Assembly (NCBI RefSeq): GCF_001542905.1
Contig: NZ_LOAJ01000001.1
Span: 1,798,001 to 1,862,000, forward strand
DNA length: 64,000 nucleotides
Reading direction: 5' to 3'
Source of the DNA: Halorubrum aethiopicum
GTDB lineage: Archaea; Halobacteriota; Halobacteria; Halobacteriales; Haloferacaceae
The notes under the pieces were generated by a model that was not told where the DNA came from, did not search any database, and saw only the letters and a list, made by a program, of their open reading frames with translations. Below are positions 24,848-34,278 of this stretch, piece by piece (the stretch's first letter is position 1; the number at the start of each line of letters is the position of its first letter). A program made the position numbers and the translations under genes.

Positions 24848-27800
24848 CGTCGTCCTCTCGAGCGTCGATCTCGAGGCGCGTCACGTTGTCCGGCGTCGAC
24901 GCCTCCGCGCGCCACGCCGACAGTGCTCGCCAGCCGAGCAGCACCGCGCCAACCACGATGATCACGCCCGCCTCCTCGGCGATCGTCGTGAACGTCTCCG
25001 GCGCGAGCTGCCAGATGCCCAGCACTGCGACTACCGCGGTCGAGCCGGCCCAGATCCGGAAGTCGAACGAGTCGAACTGCTGGAGCACGAGGAACATCCC
25101 GACTGGGACGCTCCCCGCCGAGATGATCAGCCGCTCGGTGGCGGTGAACGCCCCCGACGTGAGCAACCACACCCCACCGCCGAGCGTCAGCGCGGCGAGC
25201 ACGATCTCGTTGTCGAAGACGCGCTCGAGGAGCCCGCCCGCTCGTGACGCCACGCCGATCGCCGCGTCCGCGGCCGCATCGCTGCGGGTCCCCTCGTCGA
25301 ACAGCCCCGTCCGCCGCGAGATCACGGCGAGACCGAAGAGTCCGGCGAGTCCGAACACGAACACGTCAGTTCCCGGCAGCAGGCCTCGGAGCCCGCTAAA
25401 GCCGTTGAACGGTGACGAACTCGTCACCATCGGACCACCGCCACCACCGCCGACGAACCCGGAACTCCCGCCGCCTCCAGAGCCGCCAGCGGTACCGTCG
25501 TCCTCGCGGAACTGGATGATCCGCGTGCCTTCCGTGTCCTCGGTCGACAGCGTGAGCGGACTCGATGCGATCCCCTGATCGAGGACGATCTCGTCGGTTT
25601 CGTCCCACAGGACGTACGGTTGTCCGTCCGTGGCGTTCAGATGCGTCACGTCGTAGTCGTCTCCGGTCCGCTGACCCGGACTGACGCGGTAGACAGGCTC
25701 CGTCTCGGAGAGCCGGCCGTCCGGGATGTCTACGTCGATCGCGCCGGTGTTGACATCGAACGCGAGCGGGAGCGTCCGGATCGCCGTCTCGCCGTTATCC
25801 GGCGCGTTCGGGATCCGCATCTCGTTCACGCCGCGTCCCGTGAATTGGGTCGCTTCGGAGCTGTCCCACGACGTATTCGCGAGATAGTGGAGCTGGCCGC
25901 CCTGTGCCGTCTCCCCGACACGGAGGTAGACGTCGTCTGACGGGTTCGAGAGCCGGATTCTGGAATTCAGGTCCTCGCCTTGGTCGGTCGGCTCGAGGAC
26001 GGTCATCTCCGCGCCCTCGACCTGAACCTTCGAGCCGTTCGCCGTGACGGTCGTGGTCCACCCACCTTCGACATCGCCGAGGTCGACGACGACCGAGCCG
26101 TTCGTCAGCTCGTAGTCGGGCGTCGGCCGCGGGCTCGGCGTCGTCCCGCTCTCGTCGGTGTACTCGACGGAGACATCCCGCACGGCGATCACGCTGTCGG
26201 AGGCCCACGGGATGGTGAGCGTCGCGTTCGACGTGTTCTCCGTCCACGACTTCGAGACCGAGTACCGCTCGGAGAAGGCCTCAGCGGAGTACGAGACGGT
26301 GCGGCTCTCGCGGATGTCGTGTGAGAGGCTCACGCCGACTTTCGGGATCGGTGATCCTGCGATCAGCGAGCTGTCGTTTAGCGCGATGTCGACTGTGTTC
26401 GTTCCTTCCTGGATCCACGCATCCTCTCCGCTCAGTGTCACCGTTTCGCCTTCGGCGACGACGCCGTCGTGCGACATCGCGTTGCCGTTGAGCGAGACGG
26501 TCGGGTCGATCGTCTCGGTCACTTCGGTCCACGAGACAGCGGTGTCGACATCGCCGCCGGTGGAGATGTCGAGCGACTGTGAGCCGGTCGAGAGGTCGAC
26601 CGACTCGGAGTACGTCTCGCCGTCGCCGAGGACGCCGGCGTATGAGACGGTCTGTCCGTCGACCGTCACTGTCGGGTCCTCGGTCGCGGTGACGGCCGTC
26701 CACGAGGCGTCAGCCGTGACTTCCGAGCCACCGTTCGTCGAGACACTCACCGAGTTCGAGCCGGGGGAGAGATCGCCCCCGGAGAGAGTGACTGTCTCTC
26801 CTTGTGAGAGGATACTCGAGTGGGAGACCGTCGACCCGCCGAGCGTGACTGACGGGTCCTCGGTCGCGGTGACGGCTGTCCACGACGCGTCGGCGGTGAC
26901 TTCCGAGCCGCCGTTCGTCGAGACGCTCACGGAGTTCGAACCGGGAGAGAGGTCACCACCAGAGACCGTCGTCGTCTCTCCCTGTGTGAGGATTCCGTTG
27001 TAGGACGCGGTCCCGGAGCCGAGAGAGACCGACGGGTCCTCCGTCGCCGTCACCTCCGTCCATGAGGCGTCATAACTGAGCCCGCTCGATGCCCCGGAGT
27101 AACTCGCGGAGATCGATTCGGACCCTCTCGAGAGGTCCACGTCCCGAGTGATCGATCCGTCGAGCGGTCCCGAGTGCGTTATCGTTGACGACCCCACATC
27201 GACGGAGAGATCGGTCGGAGCGTCCGTCTCCGTCCATGATACATCATAATTTACTGACCCATCCACGCTAATCGGGATCGTGTTTGAACCGTCCGAGATC
27301 GGGACTGTCGTCGAGCCAGTCGGGGAGATCGTGGTGCCGTCGACAGTCGCCTCACTCGGTGCTGCGAACGATAAGACAATATCTCCGCCGGAGCTTCCGT
27401 CACCGATGCGGCTTGCGCTATCACCCACCGCGTACATCCGAACGGTGAACGGTCCAGAATCTAATGAAACTGGTAAGTCGCCCGAGTCGAACGTTTCGGT
27501 CGTAATGCCCGACCCCGAGCTTGTCTCGATTGTTTCGGTGGTTCCGAGTGATTGGCCGTCCTGGAGAATTTCAAAGTATTGTGCCGGTTCACTACCATAA
27601 ATGTCATTATTATTCAGGTCAACAATAATTGAATCAAGCTGTCCAGATGCCTCTGCGGTAAATTCTAAGTCGGTGGAGTCGTCTGTAGCAACGTAGACTT
27701 GGTCAAATCTGCTGATGCTTTGCGCCTGTGGGTTCGATAGGTCGACCGTCGCGTCGGAGTGACTCACACTCCCGCCGACTCCCGAGATCGTCGCCGAGCC

Positions 27801-29135
27801 CGAACCCGTGATCGTCCCGGATTCACTCCGCGACTGTGTTGTGGTGTCTCCCGTGAGCGTGACCGACTCCGAGGTAGGAGCCTGGTTCCCACCGATGTCG
27901 AATGAGTCGCTCGCACCGTCCGCGAGCGACCCGCTCGTCGACCCGCTCGACGTCGTCTCGACCCCCGTGAGCGTGACCGACTCGCCCTCCGCGTCGACGT
28001 TGCCGCCGACCGAGACGCCCGTGCTTGAGCCGTCCGAGAGCGTTCCAAGCGAGGCCGAGCCCGACGCGGTCGTCTCGACGCCGGTCAGCGTCACGCTCTC
28101 GTCGGTCGCCGGCTGGTTCCCACCGACATCGACGGTCGTGCTCCCGCCATTCGAGAGTGTGCCGAGCGAGGCTGAGCCCGACGCAGTCGTCTCAACACCC
28201 GTCAGCGTCACCTCTTCGTTCCGCGGCGCAGTCGTCCCGCCGACGGTCGCGGTAAGTGACTCGCTTCCCGAAACGGTCGACGAGGTCGACATCTGTTTTG
28301 TGTTCTCGACGCCGGTCAGTTCGACCGAGAGGTTCTCGCCGCCGTTCGGTGCTTCGTAGGTGATCGTGTCGCCGTCGGTCGCCGACTCGGCGCTCACCTG
28401 GAGCTCGCCGTCGAAGGTCACCGTGTTGCTCGAGAAGCCTTCGACGTAGAACGCTGCCGAGCCGCCCTGAACGCGGATCGGAGCCGAGTAGCTCCCGTTC
28501 GTCTCGTGGTCGATGTAGGCACGAGCCGGCACCTGTCCGAGATGCTGTTCGAACCACGACGTGTCGATCGCCACCCAGCGACCATCGTGCGTGCGGTCGT
28601 CCTCGAGAATGATCGCCGGCTCGCCGTCGACGACGCCCGTTGTCACAGCCATCGTCTGACTACCGGCCGAGGTCTGAATTTGCTTCGGCGCGGCCGGTGC
28701 CGTACCGGGTGCCTCGACCCGGCTCGTCACCACCTGCCGATACGTCGGCTGCTCGTCACCGGTATCGGACTCGTCAGCTGTGCCGCTCGGTTCCAATGTT
28801 TCGGGCGTCGCCGACGGTGTCTCGTCATCGACCGTCGTGTTCCCGGTCTCGGGTTCCACGCTGGGACCGGTGTCGCCGCTTCCGAACGGCGCGGCCGGCA
28901 CCGCGATCGCGGCCACGAGCAGCACGCCGGCGAGCAGCAGCGGCTTCACCGCACCCGCCGGTACGTGGATGCTCGAGACCGTCCCGCGGAGCTGCGGCGC
29001 GATCTCGTCGACCGACTGTGAAATCGCGCCTCGAACCCGCGCCAGGTACGAGACTAGCGTCGCTTTCAGCCACGCGATCAGCTCGCGATATCGTTCCTCT
29101 TCGTCGTCGGCGTCCGTATCCGTGTCATTAGTCAT
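24840..29135 (-). CDS. Giant repeat-rich surface protein with C-terminal membrane bundle (1431 aa)
   Basis: An acidic cytoplasmic start and an amphipathic helix precede a membrane segment at about 62-84. The long exported region begins with a Thr/Glu linker. One array of ~38-residue repeats follows (GESVTLTGVETTASGSASLG type, about 280-455), then a distinct AT-richer domain (about 480-630), then a second array of ~60-residue Ig-like repeats (LSPGSNSVSVSTNGGSEVTA type, about 640-930), then further beta domains. After a Gly-rich stretch, about four membrane segments end the protein (about 1245-1415). It resembles an adhesin or host-recognition protein. It sits directly after the ATPase gene, overlapping it. 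Confidence 0.8.
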   Translation of the reverse strand: MTNDTDTDADDEEERYRELIAWLKATLVSYLARVRGAISQSVDEIAPQLRGTVSSIHVPAGAVKPLLLAGVLLVAAIAVPAAPFGSGDTGPSVEPETGNTTVDDETPSATPETLEPSGTADESDTGDEQPTYRQVVTSRVEAPGTAPAAPKQIQTSAGSQTMAVTTGVVDGEPAIILEDDRTHDGRWVAIDTSWFEQHLGQVPARAYIDHETNGSYSAPIRVQGGSAAFYVEGFSSNTVTFDGELQVSAESATDGDTITYEAPNGGENLSVELTGVENTKQMSTSSTVSGSESLTATVGGTTAPRNEEVTLTGVETTASGSASLGTLSNGGSTTVDVGGNQPATDESVTLTGVETTASGSASLGTLSDGSSTGVSVGGNVDAEGESVTLTGVETTSSGSTSGSLADGASDSFDIGGNQAPTSESVTLTGDTTTQSRSESGTITGSGSATISGVGGSVSHSDATVDLSNPQAQSISRFDQVYVATDDSTDLEFTAEASGQLDSIIVDLNNNDIYGSEPAQYFEILQDGQSLGTTETIETSSGSGITTETFDSGDLPVSLDSGPFTVRMYAVGDSASRIGDGSSGGDIVLSFAAPSEATVDGTTISPTGSTTVPISDGSNTIPISVDGSVNYDVSWTETDAPTDLSVDVGSSTITHSGPLDGSITRDVDLSRGSESISASYSGASSGLSYDASWTEVTATEDPSVSLGSGTASYNGILTQGETTTVSGGDLSPGSNSVSVSTNGGSEVTADASWTAVTATEDPSVTLGGSTVSHSSILSQGETVTLSGGDLSPGSNSVSVSTNGGSEVTADASWTAVTATEDPTVTVDGQTVSYAGVLGDGETYSESVDLSTGSQSLDISTGGDVDTAVSWTEVTETIDPTVSLNGNAMSHDGVVAEGETVTLSGEDAWIQEGTNTVDIALNDSSLIAGSPIPKVGVSLSHDIRESRTVSYSAEAFSERYSVSKSWTENTSNATLTIPWASDSVIAVRDVSVEYTDESGTTPSPRPTPDYELTNGSVVVDLGDVEGGWTTTVTANGSKVQVEGAEMTVLEPTDQGEDLNSRIRLSNPSDDVYLRVGETAQGGQLHYLANTSWDSSEATQFTGRGVNEMRIPNAPDNGETAIRTLPLAFDVNTGAIDVDIPDGRLSETEPVYRVSPGQRTGDDYDVTHLNATDGQPYVLWDETDEIVLDQGIASSPLTLSTEDTEGTRIIQFREDDGTAGGSGGGGSSGFVGGGGGGPMVTSSSPFNGFSGLRGLLPGTDVFVFGLAGLFGLAVISRRTGLFDEGTRSDAAADAAIGVASRAGGLLERVFDNEIVLAALTLGGGVWLLTSGAFTATERLIISAGSVPVGMFLVLQQFDSFDFRIWAGSTAVVAVLGIWQLAPETFTTIAEEAGVIIVVGAVLLGWRALSAWRAEASTPDNVTRLEIDAREDDDG

Positions 29136-30366
29136 CGGCAGGCCCCCCCTGTGATGTCACTTCCCCTCGCGCGCGGGCGTAAGGCTGTGAGAGCGAAATC
29201 TTCAGCCAGCGACTGTCATCTTCCGGAAATTCGTGGATATCGTCCCACGATATCGGGTTGAAGCCGCCTTCCGTCCAGAAGATACAGTGACCCACGTCTC
29301 GCCTCGAGAGGAGATCGTGCTTCATCGGGATCTGGTTGAACCCGAGCGGCGGCCGATCGTTGTTCTCTTTACACGGGTTCGCCGTGCCGTCGGGCATGTT
29401 CACACGCCACTGGATGGTTCGTCGGATCTTCGAGTGGAGATTCTCCTCGTGATGGGCGAGGAAGAACAGCGAGAAGTGGAACTTCCGTGAGTCCGCCATC
29501 ACCCGGCGGAGTGCGTTGACCTTCTCGTACGTCTCGTGACGGTCCGCTCGAACGTTGTCGGGAGCGAAGTCCGCCGTCTCGTCGAAGATCAGCGAGACCC
29601 AGCCGTACGGCCCGTACTCGAGCTTCGCAATACAGTACGCGAACCACCAGTGAACGAGTGGCGTCGCGTCGTCTCCCTCCGTGGCGTTCCACTTCGGCGT
29701 CCACTCGACGGGCTGTGCCATGTAGTCGGACTCGGCCATGATCTCGCCGCAGCCGCTGAACGACGGGTCCGGATAGACGACGTTGAACGTCCCCGGCTTC
29801 AGCTGCTCGTTGACGTCTCGTGGGTCCTCGTAGTAGATCACCTCACGGACGATCTCTTCCAAGTCCGCGCTCTCTCCGTCGAGATCCTCCGTAATGACCT
29901 TCGGTTTCCACGTCGCATCGACCTCCGCGTTCGCTGGGAGGAACAACCGTGTCCACGGCTTCAGTGGAAGCCACTCCGAGCGCGTCGGCGCTCCGCGCCA
30001 GACGACGGCCTCGTTGTTGACCTCCATGAGGCGAGTCGCCCAGTAGAGCCCCCACGTCGACTTTCCGGAGCCTTTCTCGCCGACTGCGAGCCAGTTCGTC
30101 CCGCCGACGTGGCTCGTTCCGCGGTCTTCGGTCCGCGTCTCGTGAACGAGACAGTTCGGGTACGGATCCCAGTGGTAGTCGTTCGCGAACGGTTCGATGC
30201 CGAACCGACGGCGGATGTTGTCCGCGTCGGTGTTCTTGTTGTGCCAGCCCGTAGGCTTCGGCTCTGGGTCCGGGAAGTCCGGATGCGTCTGCTTGGTGTT
30301 CTCGCCCCATGCGACTCCGTCTGGCGGTCGACTCTGACGGCCGCCGTCTTGATGTTCTAAGCTCAT
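29128..30366 (-). CDS. P-loop ATPase of the envelope operon (412 aa)
   Basis: 412 residues with Walker A at 96-104 (VGEKGSGKST) and Walker B at about 252-260 (WVSLIFDETADF), then a sensor-like SRKFHFSLFFLAHHEE. Such stand-alone ATPases accompany envelope proteins in pleolipoviruses and resemble FtsK/HerA-type DNA pumps or VirB4/VirD4-type motors. The first 80 residues are polar and Pro-rich. The stop overlaps the start of the giant surface protein; the start lies two bases after the previous gene. Probable energy source for DNA loading or envelope assembly (inference). Confidence 0.75.
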   Translation of the reverse strand: MSLEHQDGGRQSRPPDGVAWGENTKQTHPDFPDPEPKPTGWHNKNTDADNIRRRFGIEPFANDYHWDPYPNCLVHETRTEDRGTSHVGGTNWLAVGEKGSGKSTWGLYWATRLMEVNNEAVVWRGAPTRSEWLPLKPWTRLFLPANAEVDATWKPKVITEDLDGESADLEEIVREVIYYEDPRDVNEQLKPGTFNVVYPDPSFSGCGEIMAESDYMAQPVEWTPKWNATEGDDATPLVHWWFAYCIAKLEYGPYGWVSLIFDETADFAPDNVRADRHETYEKVNALRRVMADSRKFHFSLFFLAHHEENLHSKIRRTIQWRVNMPDGTANPCKENNDRPPLGFNQIPMKHDLLSRRDVGHCIFWTEGGFNPISWDDIHEFPEDDSRWLKISLSQPYARARGEVTSQGGPADD

Positions 30367-30368
30367 CG

Positions 30369-31136
30369 TTATCCTTTCTGGAACTCTCCGGGGTCTTCGT
30401 CGGTCTCTACGTCCGACCGCTCACTCCCGTTGAGCGACCGTGCCGCGCTGAAGAACGACGGCATGATGATACCGATCGCGAACCGATAGCGGACCGACAG
30501 CGCCTCTCTCGACTCCGTATCGAGAAGTGCCTCGAGCATCACGGGCGACGAGACGATCCGTTCCATCAGCCGCTCCGGTTTTTCTCCGTTCGTCGGAGCC
30601 GACAGGCTCCGGACCCAGCGCCCGAGCGCCTCTCGGTCCTTGAAACCAACCCACAAGCTGTCGAGCGCGCTCGCTTGGGTCTCGTCGAGGATCTTGAACG
30701 CGGGACGGTTCAGCGGGTTCTTTTCGTAGCCGTCGGCCGTACCCTCACGATCGGAATCAGAATCGATGGTTTCCGTTGCCCGTTCCCTGAACTGGCGGTA
30801 CGCCAAGTCACACGTCTCGTCAAGGCGCTCGACGAGACGACGTCGGACGTACTGTGATTCGGGATCTGAAGCATCGACCAGATGTTCCAACACCCCAGCC
30901 AGTGGGAGCATGTGCTGCGGTTCGAGGACCGCCCCCACGTGCCCGAGCGTCCGGATACCTGCCGCTTGGTACCACACGAGCGCCTCTCGATACGTTCCGA
31001 ACCCGTCGCTCAGTGGACGTATTGGCGGGTTTCGGTGGTTGTCGCCATCGTACAGTAGCCGATCCTGATCACGGTCGAGCACGTCGAGCGCCCGCCGCGT
31101 CGTTCGTCGATCAGGTGTAGACTCGTCAGTCGTCAT
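30369..31136 (-). CDS. Soluble helical protein of the envelope operon (255 aa)
   Basis: Start at ATG 31136 (MTTDESTPDRRTTRRALDVL), which overlaps the end of the 617-residue gene by 11 bases; a longer frame upstream is only the shadow of that gene. Almost all-helical and charged, without membrane segments. GYEKNPLNRPAFKILDETQA in the middle and an acidic tail. Position between the large membrane protein and the ATPase suggests a cytoplasmic or internal partner. No family recognised. Confidence 0.7.
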   Translation of the reverse strand: MTTDESTPDRRTTRRALDVLDRDQDRLLYDGDNHRNPPIRPLSDGFGTYREALVWYQAAGIRTLGHVGAVLEPQHMLPLAGVLEHLVDASDPESQYVRRRLVERLDETCDLAYRQFRERATETIDSDSDREGTADGYEKNPLNRPAFKILDETQASALDSLWVGFKDREALGRWVRSLSAPTNGEKPERLMERIVSSPVMLEALLDTESREALSVRYRFAIGIIMPSFFSAARSLNGSERSDVETDEDPGEFQKG

Positions 31137-32979
31137 CGTCACCTTCCGCTTTCCGCGTGTCTTCGTCGCTATCCGCCAGTGCCCCGTCCGTATCCAAGCC
31201 AGAGCCGGCGTTGGCGTCCATCCCGAGCACGTCGAGATCCATGCCGACCTCTCCCTCCGAGAGCTGCTGTACGAGCGTCTTGTTCCGACGGCTCTCGATC
31301 TCACGGGCCTCCAGGGCCGTCCGGGATCGCTCGTTCCACGCGACTTCCTCGAGCTCGTCGATCGTCTTCGCGTCGGCGTGCTCGCTCTGGAGCACCGTCA
31401 GCGACGCGTCGGCCGTGATGTCGTGTCGCGGTGCCGGTTCGAAGCTGATCGAGCCGTCGACCGCCTCGTAGCTCTCGATCGCGAGGAGCACGACGCCGAT
31501 GAACGCGCCGACGAACGGGACGTTCGCCACCGTCCCGCCGACGTGCCAGCCGATGAGCGGCAGCGCCAGCACGCCGATCGTCAGCAGCGCGTAGAGCCCT
31601 CGCGTGATCGGCGAGAGTTTCTCGCCGTCGGCTGGCTTGGGAAGCCGATGCCAGACCGGCATCCGCCGCCGGAGGTGTGCCGGCCGGTGGTCGACCGCAG
31701 TCTCACCCTCCGGGTCGACGTACACCTTCTGCGAGGCCGACCCCGATACTCGGACCCGCGTCCGAAGATCGGAGAGGTCGAGCTTCGCGGCGCTCGAGAA
31801 CAGCCTCGCGAAGAACGGCCGGATCCCCTTCTTCGGGAGGAGCCGTCCACCCGTCGGTGCGCGGACCGTCGGAAGCAGCTTCAGGTCCTCATACAGCTCA
31901 TCGAAGTAACCGTCGTCGTCGAGCCCGACCCTGTCGGTCACGCTCGAGGCTGGCCCACTCCCTCCGTCCGGCACCGCATCCGGGTCGGCCTTCTCTTCGG
32001 ACTCGCCGCGCCGGAGGCTCACCGCCTCGGTGAGTTCTTTCCGCTCGAAGGCGATCCGTTCGAGCGGGGGCGACATCCGAAGGCCGCCGCCGTAGGCGAT
32101 CGGGAGCAGCGACATCCCCATCAGGATGTCGAGGTGCTCGACCACGACCGCCAGCTCGTAGTACAGTCCCGCGAGAGCGAGCAGGATGCCGACACCGGAG
32201 ACGAAGCCCCACGTCCCGAGCGAGTACCCCGGACCGCGGCCGGTTCGCTTGAGCGTCGCTCTCGCGCCCGAGAGACCGATCACGATCGCTCCGATCCCCG
32301 GTAGGATCGCGGTTCTGAAGACGTACCACCAGGCGTCCGCCTGCGTGTCGATCGCGACCTGCTGGGACGCCGGGGCTGAGGCATGGCCGAACCGCCAGCG
32401 CGCGCCGTCGACGAGCTCGCCGTCGCGTTCGAGCCACATCGTCGCCTCGACGCTCTCGTTGTAGTGGGAGTTCAACGCGATCGGCGCGGTCGCGTAGCCC
32501 GACTCGACGTCGACCGTCACGCGCTGAACTTCCTGGTCGGCCGCGTACTCGACGGTCGTCCCGTTCACGGTCTGACTCGCCGGCTGCCAGTAGACGATCA
32601 CCGCCTCGTACTCGCCAGTCGACTGCGAGCCGAACACGGTCGAGTAGAGCTCGATCTGGTCGGTGTTCAGCGTCGTTCCGCGTTCGAGGTGGACCGGCTC
32701 GTTCTCGAGCGGCCCGGCCGGCGTGTACCGGATCGCCATCGCTCCGCTCGGCGGCGAGCCGCCCACGTAGCGGACGGCAGGCGGAGCCGCTGCCGGCTGG
32801 TTCCCGCCCGTCCGCAGTTCCGAGATCTCGAACGGGCCGGGCGGCTCGAAGTCGACACTGCTGTTCTCGACCTGTGGTGCTGGTGCCGCGGCCGCCATCG
32901 CGGGCATCGCCGCCCCGAGCGCCGACAGCACACACAGGACTGCGAGGCTTGCCGCGGCGACCGCGGCACCCCGAGTCAT
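31126..32979 (-). CDS. Signal-peptide membrane protein with large cytoplasmic domain (617 aa)
   Basis: A clear signal peptide (about 1-31, ending MPAMAAAAP) leads into a ~190-residue beta-rich ectodomain with N-glycosylation-type sequons (NGT, NES). A group of membrane segments follows at about 220-305. A charged cytoplasmic region leads to two more membrane segments (about 463-500, GLYALLTIGVLALPLIGW) and an acidic C-terminal tail. The layout is that of a polytopic envelope scaffold with both outer and inner domains. It precedes the soluble helical protein and the ATPase, so these three may form one machine. Confidence 0.75.
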   Translation of the reverse strand: MTRGAAVAAASLAVLCVLSALGAAMPAMAAAAPAPQVENSSVDFEPPGPFEISELRTGGNQPAAAPPAVRYVGGSPPSGAMAIRYTPAGPLENEPVHLERGTTLNTDQIELYSTVFGSQSTGEYEAVIVYWQPASQTVNGTTVEYAADQEVQRVTVDVESGYATAPIALNSHYNESVEATMWLERDGELVDGARWRFGHASAPASQQVAIDTQADAWWYVFRTAILPGIGAIVIGLSGARATLKRTGRGPGYSLGTWGFVSGVGILLALAGLYYELAVVVEHLDILMGMSLLPIAYGGGLRMSPPLERIAFERKELTEAVSLRRGESEEKADPDAVPDGGSGPASSVTDRVGLDDDGYFDELYEDLKLLPTVRAPTGGRLLPKKGIRPFFARLFSSAAKLDLSDLRTRVRVSGSASQKVYVDPEGETAVDHRPAHLRRRMPVWHRLPKPADGEKLSPITRGLYALLTIGVLALPLIGWHVGGTVANVPFVGAFIGVVLLAIESYEAVDGSISFEPAPRHDITADASLTVLQSEHADAKTIDELEEVAWNERSRTALEAREIESRRNKTLVQQLSEGEVGMDLDVLGMDANAGSGLDTDGALADSDEDTRKAEGDDDD

Positions 32980-33158
32980 CGAGCGCCCTCCGTAGCGATG
33001 TACTGTTCGGCGAGTACAGCTGCCACGAGTGTCAATCCGATACCGACGAGAAGCGCGTACGGCCCAAGGTGCGGAAAGAGGGCTTCGGAGGTTGCTTTGA
33101 TCGCACTCACGATCATCTCGATCGGCGCTATCAACAGCGCTACGAACGCCGAGATCAT
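32976..33158 (-). CDS. Small membrane protein, paralogue group A (60 aa)
   Basis: MISAFVALLIAPIEMIVSAI, then HLGPYALLVGIGLTLVAAVL: two hydrophobic stretches. The second, beginning with GPYA, matches the C-terminal segment of the 163- and 153-residue proteins of the same operon (FGPFALIAGTGVVLGSFW; FGPLAYPIGIGVVVGSFW). It overlaps neighbours on both sides by four bases. Probably a shortened member of that family and an envelope protein. Confidence 0.65.
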   Translation of the reverse strand: MISAFVALLIAPIEMIVSAIKATSEALFPHLGPYALLVGIGLTLVAAVLAEQYIATEGAR

Positions 33159-33352
33159 CGGTTACCCCCTACGTCGACGACCTCGGCACCGTTGTCCGAC
33201 TCGCCAGCTCGGTCCCGCTTGATCGCGACCAGAATCGCCACGATCCCGAACAGCCCGATTGCGAGACCCGCGCTAGGTCTCACCAGTGTTGCTCCAGCTC
33301 CCATCGAAAGGCCGAGACCGAGCGCCGCGAGTTCGTTGTTCGTGAACGTCAT
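33155..33352 (-). CDS. Small membrane protein (65 aa)
   Basis: Two hydrophobic segments (ELAALGLGLSMGAGATLV and GLAIGLFGIVAILVAI) followed by KRDRAGE and an acidic tail, so the C-terminus is probably cytoplasmic. Start and stop overlap neighbouring genes (ATGA). Confidence 0.6.
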   Translation of the reverse strand: MTFTNNELAALGLGLSMGAGATLVRPSAGLAIGLFGIVAILVAIKRDRAGESDNGAEVVDVGGNR

Positions 33353-33582
33353 CGAGCGCCCTCCTTTTCGAGTTCGTCGAGTGCGGCCGACTCGAGATAC
33401 GCGTCAGCAGCGCCGAGCCCGAACGCGAGTAGGCCACCGGCGATCACCCAGTTTTCGAGGAGCGTCGACGGGCCGGCGGCGAACGTCTGGACCGCGAGGT
33501 AGAACCCTATGAGTGCGAGTCCGAGACTCACCGCGATACGGCTCGGTGTCGGCTCGTCGTCCCACAGTCCCGAGACCGCCAT
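33349..33582 (-). CDS. Small membrane protein (77 aa)
   Basis: Polar start (MAVSGLWDDEPTPSR), two hydrophobic segments (IAVSLGLALIGFYLAVQTF, WVIAGGLLAFGLGAADAYL) and a charged end (LDELEKEGAR). Overlaps both neighbours. Envelope component by context. Confidence 0.6.
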   Translation of the reverse strand: MAVSGLWDDEPTPSRIAVSLGLALIGFYLAVQTFAAGPSTLLENWVIAGGLLAFGLGAADAYLESAALDELEKEGAR

Positions 33583-33836
33583 CAGGCGTCACCCCACACA
33601 GCCTCGTTCTCTGGCTCGGCGTCGAGCAGCTCATCGATGTCAGCGAACTCCTCTTCGCTGTGTTCGAGTGAATCCGCGAGAACTCGAAGCGCCTCTGACG
33701 GAGTATCACCTGCGCACGGTCGATCGAGTCCCTCGGCGTCGACTCGCCAGCGCTCTTCAACGCTGTCGTCGGCGCGGTTGCGTGCGTGGTACCGCTCCAG
33801 AACCAGATCGATCTCGGCATCGTCGAAGCCGGGCAT
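33582..33836 (-). CDS. HicB-like small soluble protein (84 aa)
   Basis: MPGFDDAEIDLVLERYHARN, then a strand-rich core (WRVDAEGLDRPCAGDTPSEA) leading into LRVLADSLEHSEEEF. The core pattern, a strand with a DTPSEAL helix start, is that of the HicB/partial RNase H-like antitoxin fold. No HicA toxin is next to it. It is the only soluble small protein among the membrane genes, so it may regulate the operon or be a structural reuse of the fold. Confidence 0.55.
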   Translation of the reverse strand: MPGFDDAEIDLVLERYHARNRADDSVEERWRVDAEGLDRPCAGDTPSEALRVLADSLEHSEEEFADIDELLDAEPENEAVWGDA

Positions 33837-34213
33837 CAGTCGTCACCTCCGAAGACGGCGTAGCCGATCATGAACACGACGACCCCGATCAGCAGGAACT
33901 GGACGCCCGTCAGCGACCCGAGGAACCCGCCCGTGCCGAGCGCGCCGGCGATCCCGGCGACAGCCGCGACCGCCCACCCCGGATCCGCGAGGATCGCGTT
34001 CACCAGCTCGTTCCCGTACTGGATGCCGACGCCTGCACCGAACACGCCCGCGGCAGCCGTCGACCGGAGGCCGCGGGAGGCTGCCGAGCCGGCCGTCGAC
34101 GCCGCCGAGCCCGCGGTCGAACCGGCCCGCGAAGCGGCTTCACGGCTCTCCTCGAGGCCGACGAAGTACACCAGCGCGCCGACCGCCGCGAGGCCGAGCG
34201 CGAGCGTCAGCAT
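33836..34213 (-). CDS. Membrane protein with Ala/Ser linker (125 aa)
   Basis: An N-terminal membrane segment (LTLALGLAAVGALVYFVGL), then a repetitive Ala/Ser/Gly stretch (STAGSAASTAGSAASRGL), then two further hydrophobic segments (AVAAVAGIAGALGTGGFLGS and FLLIGVVVFMIGYAVFGG). Envelope component by context. Starts inside the end of the 23-residue frame at 34207. Confidence 0.6.
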   Translation of the reverse strand: MLTLALGLAAVGALVYFVGLEESREAASRAGSTAGSAASTAGSAASRGLRSTAAAGVFGAGVGIQYGNELVNAILADPGWAVAAVAGIAGALGTGGFLGSLTGVQFLLIGVVVFMIGYAVFGGDD

Positions 34214-34278
34214 CGGTGCTCACCTCCATCTCTCTGCGTGCGATTCCACTCGGTTCGTCCGCTGTCGTTGTGTGTCAT
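34207..34278 (-). CDS. Possible 23-aa coupling ORF
   Basis: ATG 34278 overlaps the stop of the upstream 92-residue gene, and its own stop at 34207 overlaps the start of the next gene (ATGCTGA). The product is polar (MTHNDSGRTEWNRTQRDGGE). It fills the only gap in this part of the operon and may mainly carry ribosomes across it. Confidence 0.35.
   Translation of the reverse strand: MTHNDSGRTEWNRTQRDGGEHRC

Noticed and set aside
26500-28300. Long direct repeats in the envelope operon
   Set aside because: They are coding repeats of the 1431-aa surface protein, not a repeat array or IS.
31378-32304. 308-codon plus-strand frame
   Set aside because: Antisense to the 617-aa signal-peptide protein, with no domain of its own.
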